A stretch of DNA of 38,520 nucleotides from an uncultured Bacilli bacterium (lineage in GTDB: Bacteria > Bacillota_I > Bacilli_A > RF39 > UBA660), in assembly GCA_944329205.1 (NCBI GenBank), contig CALVHY010000067.1, positions 1-38,520 on the forward strand, written 5' to 3'. Below, piece by piece: positions 32,475 to 38,520 of the stretch. The stretch's first letter is position 1. Each line of letters opens with the position of its first letter. The notes beneath the pieces are model-generated. The model was given only the letters and a program-made list of their open reading frames with translations, had not been told where the DNA came from and did no database searches. The position numbers and the translations under genes are program-made.

Positions 32475-33299
32475 CTACTTTATAAAATTACAATAATTTT
32501 CATATCTTGAAGATAAAATATTACCTTTTTTAACTTGTTTTTTTATCTCGCAATTATTCTCTTTCGTGTGCATACAATTTTTAAATTCACAAGTATAATT
32601 AGAAAACTCTTTAAAGGAATCTCTGATTTCTTCTTTAGAATATTTAGTTAAATCTAAAGCAGAAAAACCAGGAGTATCAGCAAAATATATATTATGAACA
32701 AAGAAAAATTCTGTATGCCTGGTTGTGTGGCGGCCTCGGCCTAAAGCTTCACTGATACTTCCCGTTTTTAAATTTAGCTTGTTATCAATTTTATTAAGTA
32801 AACTGGATTTGCCAGCTCCTGTTTGTCCGGTTAAGACAACAACTTTTCCCTTTAAAGTTTTAAGCAAAGGTTTTAATTTTTGGTTCGTATATACTTGAAA
32901 TCCGAGTTTTTGATAATACTTCATGATTTTCTTTAACGCTTTTAATTCCGCTTTATTTAATAAATCTAACTTAGTAAAGCAAAGGACTGGTTTAACTTTG
33001 GCTAAAATAATATTACTGATTTGTTTATCTAGTAAATATAGGGATAAATCCGGCTTTTTTACACTGGTAATGATTAAGGCAATGTCGACATTGCTAATGC
33101 TGGGCCGGGTAAGTTCGTTTTTTCTGTCTTGAATTGTTAAAATGTAATGTTTTTGCGGATCAATTTGGACTTTATCACCGACAAGAGGGGTAAGATGAAT
33201 ATTTCGAAACTTACCCCGAGCTTTACATTCATAATATGTCTCTTTTACTTTTACTGTATAAGTATCACTGATATTTTTGACAATTATGCCTTCTAACAT
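32475..33299 (-). CDS. rsgA: Ribosome small-subunit-dependent GTPase RsgA
   Basis: A 274-residue circularly permuted GTPase acting in 30S assembly. An N-terminal OB fold is followed by G4 (TKLDLLNK), then G1 (TGQTGAGKSSLLNK) and G3 (DTPGFSALDL), the permuted order typical of the family. A C-terminal zinc site has cysteines and histidine in CEFKNCMHTKENNC. It overlaps the end of prkC by 7 bp, so translation is coupled to the kinase gene; RsgA is a known substrate of PrkC-type kinases in B. subtilis. Confidence 0.96.
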   Translation of the reverse strand: MLEGIIVKNISDTYTVKVKETYYECKARGKFRNIHLTPLVGDKVQIDPQKHYILTIQDRKNELTRPSISNVDIALIITSVKKPDLSLYLLDKQISNIILAKVKPVLCFTKLDLLNKAELKALKKIMKYYQKLGFQVYTNQKLKPLLKTLKGKVVVLTGQTGAGKSSLLNKIDNKLNLKTGSISEALGRGRHTTRHTEFFFVHNIYFADTPGFSALDLTKYSKEEIRDSFKEFSNYTCEFKNCMHTKENNCEIKKQVKKGNILSSRYENYCNFIK

Positions 33300-35044
33300 A
33301 AACCACCACAGTTATCATCATCCTCGGTACTACTAGCGGGTTTGTCGGCAACTCTAATTCTTAATGATTGACCGGCGATGACTCTTTGACCGACTGGTCT
33401 TGATTGATAGTAAATCGTTCCCGGTTCATAATCTTGAGTCTCAACATTTTCAATTTCTAATTCAAGTTCGTAAGTATCAGCAAAATCTTGGATGTCAGAA
33501 ACAGTATATTCTCCATTAGTAAAATCAGGATAATTAGTAACAATATTAGGTATGTATAAAGTTATATTAGTACCCTCACTTACACTTTCACCTGGTTCAA
33601 TAGACTGATCAATAATAACACCATCTTCATAGTCCTGCTCTTCATCTTCTTCAACATCTCGCCTTTCAATTAAGACGTTTAAGCCTAAAGCTTCAAGTCT
33701 TCCCTTTACTTCTAAGTGACTTTCGCCCGTATAATCTTCAATTTCAACTTGGGTATTACCAATCGAGACATATAAAATAACAGTTGTTCCTTCTTTTCTT
33801 TCACTGCCTATTTCCGGACTGGTTCTAACAACTCTGCCTTCTTCAATTTCAGTAGAAGAAATTTCTCTTTGTTCATCAGAGACTACAAAGCCCTCGTTTT
33901 GCAAAGTTTTGATCGCTTCACTGACAGTCATATTAGCTACATCAGGAACTTCAATTTGATTAGCCCCAGTTAAAAGAGGGATAAAAACAATTAAGGCTGT
34001 AATACCGACGATTAAGCCGGTAAAAATAAAGGCTAAAATTATTAATAATTTATTTTGCTTTTTCAAATCATCACCCGTTATTTTCTTGGCAATTACTTCG
34101 CCATTATCATTATTTTTTGGAGTTTGTTCTTTTTTACTTTCTTTAACCATCTTCATGAGTTTAGCATCATCAGTTTCGGTTTCAGGATATTTAAAAGTTA
34201 TAATAGCTTCGTCTTTTCTCGTATCATCAAGACAAGTGAGTAAATCTTCGTGCATTTCTCTAGCATCGCTATATCTATTTTTGGGATTTTTAGCGGTTGC
34301 TTTTTTGATGATATTAACTATACTGTTAGGAACATTAGGTAGTTTTTCTCTAATATCAGGGATGGGTTCTTTTAAGTGCTTTAAAGCTATTTCGACGGCA
34401 TTATCACCTTTAAAAGGAAGTTCTCCGGTTAAGAGTTCATACATGACAATTCCCATCGAATAAATATCACTTTGAAGGGTTGATCCTTGCCCACTTGCCT
34501 GCTCAGGTGGAAGATAATGAACACTACCCATAACCGAGTTGGTTTGTGTTAGTTGAGTGGCATTCATGGCCATGGCAATACCAAAGTCGGTAATCTTAAC
34601 TAAACCATTTTCGAGGATCATAATATTTTGAGGTTTAATGTCACGATGAATAATGTAAGAATCATGCGCCACAGATAAACCATCAGTGATTTGCAGCATA
34701 ATATCAACCGATTCACTAAGAGTTAATTTCCCTCGCTTTTTAAGAAGATTTTTTAAGTGTTTGCCTTCAATATATTCCATGACAATATAATATTCACCAT
34801 TATCTTCTCCAACGTCATAAACCTCCACAATATTAGGATGAGATAAACTAGAGGCAGCTAGAGCTTCTCTTTGAAATCTTCTTACGAATTTTTCATCGTT
34901 CGAGAGATCACCTCGTAAGACTTTGACGGCAACATTACGATCTAGGATCGTATCATAAGCAAGATAAACATTAGCCATGCCACCTTCACCAATAGATTTG
35001 ATGATTTGATAACGATCACTAATTTTTTGTCCTTTCATGATCAT
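33293..35044 (-). CDS. prkC: PASTA-domain Ser/Thr protein kinase PrkC
   Basis: A 583-residue membrane kinase. The kinase domain (about 12-270) shows the Gly loop GEGGMANVY, catalytic Lys41, HRDIKPQN with HRD at 133-135, and DFGIAMA. After a linker, a membrane segment (about 330-355) leads to three extracellular PASTA domains starting IEVPDVANMTVSEAIKTL, VEIEDYTGESHLEVKGRL and YPDFTNGEYTVSDIQDF. PASTA kinases sense muropeptides or lipid II and regulate wall synthesis. The tail ends DDDNCGGLC with two cysteines, which I do not know from other PrkC proteins. It overlaps stp (ATGA) and rsgA. Confidence 0.97.
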   Translation of the reverse strand: MIMKGQKISDRYQIIKSIGEGGMANVYLAYDTILDRNVAVKVLRGDLSNDEKFVRRFQREALAASSLSHPNIVEVYDVGEDNGEYYIVMEYIEGKHLKNLLKKRGKLTLSESVDIMLQITDGLSVAHDSYIIHRDIKPQNIMILENGLVKITDFGIAMAMNATQLTQTNSVMGSVHYLPPEQASGQGSTLQSDIYSMGIVMYELLTGELPFKGDNAVEIALKHLKEPIPDIREKLPNVPNSIVNIIKKATAKNPKNRYSDAREMHEDLLTCLDDTRKDEAIITFKYPETETDDAKLMKMVKESKKEQTPKNNDNGEVIAKKITGDDLKKQNKLLIILAFIFTGLIVGITALIVFIPLLTGANQIEVPDVANMTVSEAIKTLQNEGFVVSDEQREISSTEIEEGRVVRTSPEIGSERKEGTTVILYVSIGNTQVEIEDYTGESHLEVKGRLEALGLNVLIERRDVEEDEEQDYEDGVIIDQSIEPGESVSEGTNITLYIPNIVTNYPDFTNGEYTVSDIQDFADTYELELEIENVETQDYEPGTIYYQSRPVGQRVIAGQSLRIRVADKPASSTEDDDNCGGLC

Positions 35045-35796
35045 GATTCTTCGCTCCCTTCATTAATTATTAAATACGCTATAGATATATTGTCAGTTCC
35101 CCCTCTAGCATTACATTTGCGAATTAATTTACTAATTTTTTCTTCTATTTCTAATTCTGGATCATTTAATACTTTTTCAATTTGCTCGTTAGTAAGCATA
35201 CTGGTTAAGCCATCACTACAAAGTAAGATACTATCAATATTTAAGTAATCAACAACATCAAAAATGTCTAATTCCACTTTTTCAGATGCTCCTAAAGCTT
35301 TCATTAACACGTTTCTTTTAGGATGAAACTTGGCGTCTTCCTCAGTTAAGTTGCCTGCTTGGACTAGGAGGTTTACTAAGGTGTGATCCTTGGTTACTTT
35401 GTGTAATTTTCCGGCTTTCATGACAAATCCGGAAGAATCCCCAATATTACCAAATATTAAATAGTCGTGGGTTAGAAGAGCAATGACGATGGTTGTGCCC
35501 ATGCCGACGGAATCGGGATTGTTCGTGGCATATTCTAAAATATTTTGGTTAATTTCATTTACACTGTCATTTAACCAATTAACCGCATCTAATTTAGAAC
35601 CAATGCTTGATATTTTATTAAAGCGACTACCTAAGGCCGTAATAGCCATGGATGAGGCTACCTCTCCTTTACGGTGACCTCCCATGCCATCACAAACAAT
35701 CATCAAATACTCACCACTAGCATTTTTAAGAATGGTTAGAGAATCTTCATTATGCGTTCTAATTTTTCCAGTATCAGTTAAATAAAATGATTTCAT
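35041..35796 (-). CDS. stp: PP2C-family protein Ser/Thr phosphatase
   Basis: A protein of about 251 residues that reverses PrkC phosphorylation. Metal-binding motifs are all seen: TDTGKIRTHNEDS, MIVCDGMGGHRKGEVAS, GNIGDSSGFVM, SIDSILLCSDGLTSML (read LNIDSILLCSDG) and GGTDNISIAYL. The frame reaches up to 35826, but the ATG at 35796 lies eight bases after GAGGGAG, overlaps the rlmN stop as ATGA and begins at the family N-terminus (MKSFYLTDTG). Kinase and phosphatase genes overlap in the same way, giving coupled expression. Confidence 0.95.
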   Translation of the reverse strand: MKSFYLTDTGKIRTHNEDSLTILKNASGEYLMIVCDGMGGHRKGEVASSMAITALGSRFNKISSIGSKLDAVNWLNDSVNEINQNILEYATNNPDSVGMGTTIVIALLTHDYLIFGNIGDSSGFVMKAGKLHKVTKDHTLVNLLVQAGNLTEEDAKFHPKRNVLMKALGASEKVELDIFDVVDYLNIDSILLCSDGLTSMLTNEQIEKVLNDPELEIEEKISKLIRKCNARGGTDNISIAYLIINEGSEES

Positions 35797-36812
35797 TTTT
35801 TCATACTCCCTCTTAATTGTCCACATGCAGCTTGGATATTAGAGCCAAACTCTTTTCTTATTGTAACATTTATTCCTTGCTTTTTTAATTCATTATAAAA
35901 AGCATTTATTTTCGTTTTACTGCTTCTTTTAAATTCTAAATGATTAGTTTCGTTATAAGGAATTAAATTAATATAAATATTCATTCCTTTAAATAAATGA
36001 GCTAAAGCTTTAGCGCAAGTGATACTATCATTTACATTATTAAGCATAACATATTCTATCGTTACTCGTCTACTCGTAACTTGCAAATAATCAGCAATAG
36101 CTTTAATTAAAGGGGTTATACTATACACTTTGTTTACAGGCATAAGCTTACTACGTAGTTCATCAGTGGGAGCGTGAAAAGATATGGCTAAATTAATTTT
36201 TATAGGTAGTTTAGATAATTCATATATTTGGGGAATTAAACCACAAGTAGAGACGGTAATATGTCTTGCCCCAATACTAAGACCATGAGGGTCATTAATA
36301 ATTTTGATAAAAGAAATAACATTATCATAGTTATCAAAAGGTTCACCAATCCCCATAACAACAACATGACTAATTCTTTTATCTAAATCCTGTTCAATAA
36401 CAAGGATTTGTTCTACCATTTCGTGAACATCTAAATTACGCACTTTCTTAAGACGTCCGGATTCACAAAAAGCACATCCCATATTACAGCCAACTTGACT
36501 TGATATACATATACTTATGCCATAATCATGCATCATCACCACAGCTTCAATATATTCTTCGTCTGCTAGTTTAAATAAATACTTATAAGTAAGATGATCA
36601 ATTTGTTTTTTCTTTATGGCAATCATCGTCATATCAAAATCATGCTTAATTTGTTCTCTAACTTCTTTTTTGATATTACTAAACTCTTCAATATCCCATA
36701 CCCTTTTTTTATATAACCATTCAAATACTTGAATAGCTTTAAACTTTTTTTCACCAATACTTAAGAAATATGCTTCTAAGTCATTTAAGGTCATGCCAAA
36801 TAAATTACGCAT
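35793..36812 (-). CDS. rlmN: Dual-specificity rRNA/tRNA methyltransferase RlmN
   Basis: A radical-SAM enzyme of about 339 residues that methylates C2 of A2503 in 23S rRNA and A37 in some tRNAs. The 4Fe-4S binding CxxxCxxC motif is in SQVGCNMGCAFCESG; the family's SAM-binding GIGEPFDNYDNV follows; the catalytic mono-methylated cysteine is in the C-terminal GSNIQAACGQLRG. The frame extends to GTG 36821, but the ATG at 36812 lies five bases after AGGTGG. It overlaps the preceding unknown gene by 8 bp and stp by 4 bp. Confidence 0.96.
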   Translation of the reverse strand: MRNLFGMTLNDLEAYFLSIGEKKFKAIQVFEWLYKKRVWDIEEFSNIKKEVREQIKHDFDMTMIAIKKKQIDHLTYKYLFKLADEEYIEAVVMMHDYGISICISSQVGCNMGCAFCESGRLKKVRNLDVHEMVEQILVIEQDLDKRISHVVVMGIGEPFDNYDNVISFIKIINDPHGLSIGARHITVSTCGLIPQIYELSKLPIKINLAISFHAPTDELRSKLMPVNKVYSITPLIKAIADYLQVTSRRVTIEYVMLNNVNDSITCAKALAHLFKGMNIYINLIPYNETNHLEFKRSSKTKINAFYNELKKQGINVTIRKEFGSNIQAACGQLRGSMKK

Positions 36813-37512
36813 CAAAACCACCTAAATTATGAAAATTTAAATTATATTCATAACTATTATCTAATCCTGTGATAATAAGACTAGTTATAGATGTAGCATC
36901 ATCACTTAAATTGAGGGTATATCTATTTATTTCATCTAAGGCAGAATAAACAGGATAGGTGCAATCGCAAGTTAAATCTTGGGTTAGGCCAATATTATTT
37001 AGGTGATTAAAAAGATAAGTTAAATCAAGATAAAGAGCATTTAGCCCTTGATAAAAATCGGTGATTAATATTCTTTGATCATCTACTAGTTGATATGTTC
37101 CTGTATCATCAAGATAATATCTTATAATTTCTTGTCCAACCGTTTTATAACCAGTTTCATAAGTTGAATATTTAGTTCCTTCAAATAAATAATTAGTATC
37201 ACCAATTAATATTTCATAAGAATAATCATAAGTTGTATTTAATAATTCCGTTTCTAAATCTTCTAATGTTACTTCTTGATTAGATGGTTCTTGTTCTTGT
37301 TCTTCTTCTAAAGGGGGCGTATCTTGAGGAGTTTTAGTATTGTAATTAGCACTAAAAGATGAAGATATGGCAAGAAAAATAAATAAAGCAATAAAAAATA
37401 TGCCCCAATAAATTAGTTTTAAATAAGCTCGACCTTTAGGAGTTTTTTTCATTTTTTGATGCCAAAGGCTAAGTTTACTAGGTTTCTTTGGCTTTTTTTC
37501 TTTCTTTTTCAT
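36805..37512 (-). CDS. Unknown membrane-anchored protein between fmt and rlmN
   Basis: A 235-residue protein that I do not recognise. The first 30 residues are extremely basic (MKKKEKKPKKPSKLSLWHQK...), followed by one membrane segment (about 34-53), a short acidic Pro/Glu/Gln linker and an extracellular domain of about 160 residues rich in Tyr, Thr, Leu and Asp, with two cysteines close together (TCDCTYP). The topology suggests a cell-surface sensor or a wall-associated protein. In B. subtilis rsmB lies between fmt and rlmN; here this gene takes that place. It is coupled to rlmN by overlap and starts 7 bp after fmt. Confidence 0.7.
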   Translation of the reverse strand: MKKKEKKPKKPSKLSLWHQKMKKTPKGRAYLKLIYWGIFFIALFIFLAISSSFSANYNTKTPQDTPPLEEEQEQEPSNQEVTLEDLETELLNTTYDYSYEILIGDTNYLFEGTKYSTYETGYKTVGQEIIRYYLDDTGTYQLVDDQRILITDFYQGLNALYLDLTYLFNHLNNIGLTQDLTCDCTYPVYSALDEINRYTLNLSDDATSITSLIITGLDNSYEYNLNFHNLGGFDA

Positions 37513-37519
37513 AATTCAC

Positions 37520-38440
37520 CTACTCAATAATACTATTTTTTAATTTTTCAAAGGTAGTACCTCGAAGATATTCACTAGCACTCATCGCGTTTTTGCCAAA
37601 AGGTTTTAGTTTAGTAATGTAATAAATGTTATCAAGACAATTTATGCCTATAGCATTTTTGGTTATATCACTAATAACGCCAACTTGGCCTTTTTTTTGA
37701 GGGCCAATATAACCTTCTAAGACTTTTACTTCCTTTTGATTTAATAAAAAGTAAGCGGAAGGATATACTCCCCTAACCCGATTAAATACATCTTGGGCTG
37801 TTTTTTGAAAATCTAAGTGCTCATCAGCTCTTTTTATGGTCTTGGCATAAGTTGCTAAATTGTCATCTTGTTTAAGACGTTTATTAGTTTTATTAATAAT
37901 TTGAGGAAGGACTTGTTTTAAAAGATCAGCGCCAAGTTGACTAAGAGAATTTTGAAGGGTAGCAACATTATCTGTTGGTAATATATCAAGGCTTAATGTT
38001 TCAATTATATCTCCAGTATCCATAGCTTCATCCATATACATAATGCTTACTCCTGTTTTTTCTTCACCGTTAATTAAAGCATGATGAATAGGAGCTCCCC
38101 CTCGGTATTTAGGTAATAAAGAAGCATGGATATTAATACAACCTAGACGGGGTAAAGTAAGGAGCGGCTTGGGTATTATTTGCCCATAAGCACAAGTTAT
38201 AATTAAATCAGGTTTGTATTTTAATATTTCTTCATAATCTTCTTTAATGTTATAAGGTTGGAAGATGGGAATGTTATGTTTTAGGGCTACTTCTTTAACA
38301 GGAGAAGGTGTAAGTATTCTTTTCCTTCCCACATACCTATCTGGTTGGGTAACTACTAAAACAACTTCTGTTTCTTTTATTAAAGTATTTAAAATGGGAA
38401 CAGCAAACTGGGGTGTACCCATAAATATGGTTTTAATCAT
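37520..38440 (-). CDS. fmt: Methionyl-tRNA formyltransferase
   Basis: A 306-residue enzyme that formylates initiator Met-tRNA using 10-formyl-tetrahydrofolate. The start MIKTIFMGTPQFAVPIL is typical. The catalytic centre is visible as INIHASLLPKYRGGAPIHHALINGE, with the Asn-His pair, and the aspartate in MDTGDII. The C-terminal OB-like domain ends KNAMSASEYLRG. It begins the fmt-rlmN-stp-prkC-rsgA-rpe operon, after a terminator and a likely promoter at 38459-38487. The ATG follows GGTGA by six bases. Confidence 0.97.
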   Translation of the reverse strand: MIKTIFMGTPQFAVPILNTLIKETEVVLVVTQPDRYVGRKRILTPSPVKEVALKHNIPIFQPYNIKEDYEEILKYKPDLIITCAYGQIIPKPLLTLPRLGCINIHASLLPKYRGGAPIHHALINGEEKTGVSIMYMDEAMDTGDIIETLSLDILPTDNVATLQNSLSQLGADLLKQVLPQIINKTNKRLKQDDNLATYAKTIKRADEHLDFQKTAQDVFNRVRGVYPSAYFLLNQKEVKVLEGYIGPQKKGQVGVISDITKNAIGINCLDNIYYITKLKPFGKNAMSASEYLRGTTFEKLKNSIIE

Positions 38441-38458
38441 TTGTTTATCACCAATACT

Positions 38459-38487
38459 ATTTTATCAAATAAAAAGAGTTACGTCTA
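38459..38487 (-). promoter_or_regulatory. Likely promoter of the fmt operon
   Basis: Minus-strand TAGACG (38482-38487), a 17-bp spacer ending in TGA (extended -10) and TAAAAT (38459-38464). The -35 lies in the loop of the upstream terminator, so the call is tentative. Confidence 0.4.
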
Positions 38488-38499
38488 TACTAACTCTTT
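38467..38499 (-). terminator. Terminator of the gene upstream of fmt
   Basis: A 9-bp stem AAAGAGTTA / TAACTCTTT and a T run on the minus strand. The 20 bases beyond it (38501-38520) probably contain the end of the next gene, but all three frames stop there and I cannot tell which gene it is. Confidence 0.75.
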
Positions 38500-38520
38500 A
38501 AGCTTAGTTTAAAAGCAGCC

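Noticed and set aside
1-38520. Mycoplasma-type code (TGA as Trp)
   Set aside because: TGA ends several genes at family-typical positions and conserved tryptophans are TGG.

Overview
The window reads as a stretch of chromosome from an A+T-rich, Gram-positive-type bacterium (Bacillota). The evidence is the gene content and order: ezrA, a PASTA-bearing Ser/Thr kinase with its PP2C phosphatase, a SpoIVB-type protease, a B. subtilis-like ruvX-yrzB-mltG-trmR-trhP1-trhP2-greA block and an fmt-rlmN-stp-prkC-rsgA-rpe block. TGA works as a stop and TGG as Trp, so this is not a Mycoplasma-type genetic code. A compact, uncultured gut-type member of the Bacilli fits, but the exact lineage is an inference. 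Every supported gene lies on the minus strand; the plus-strand reading frames are shadows. The text below follows the direction of transcription, from high to low coordinates.

38.5-31.8 kb: fmt, an unknown membrane-anchored protein, rlmN, stp, prkC, rsgA and rpe form one tightly overlapping operon (translation start, rRNA/tRNA methylation, PASTA-kinase signalling, ribosome assembly, pentose phosphates). 31.8-31.6 kb holds a promoter-to-terminator unit with no ORF (candidate small RNA), followed by the separate mutS promoter. 31.6-24.5 kb: mutS, then nusB-xseA-xseB-proS and spoIVB, whose start region is folded into the apparent proS terminator. 24.5-21.3 kb: ezrA, an unknown protein and a type I signal peptidase. 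21.2-18.1 kb: a large surface/secreted protein with low-complexity, helical, Ig-like and beta-helix parts, then a small PH-like protein. 18.0-13.1 kb: a reduced dcw-type wall cluster (class B PBP with PASTA, mraY, FtsW/SpoVE) and a membrane-anchored protein with three InlB-type B repeats. 13.0-8.1 kb: ackA, an NrnA-like DHH phosphoesterase and ppdK (acetate/pyruvate metabolism and RNA turnover).

8.1-7.5 kb is the most unusual piece: a dyad, a strong sigma-A-type promoter, two 41-bp structured direct repeats, an intrinsic terminator, and then two tiny membrane-protein genes (38 and 77 codons). The arrangement resembles a type III toxin-antitoxin operon or a tandem regulatory leader, but the proteins are not a recognised toxin. 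7.4-2.5 kb is the ruvX-to-greA operon (RNA processing, glycan chain length, wobble-uridine modification, transcript cleavage); then come rplS, a second signal peptidase and a GNAT acetyltransferase. The low-coordinate end (1-936) is accessory: a broken RhuM-family gene followed by the start of a second RhuM-family gene cut by the window edge.
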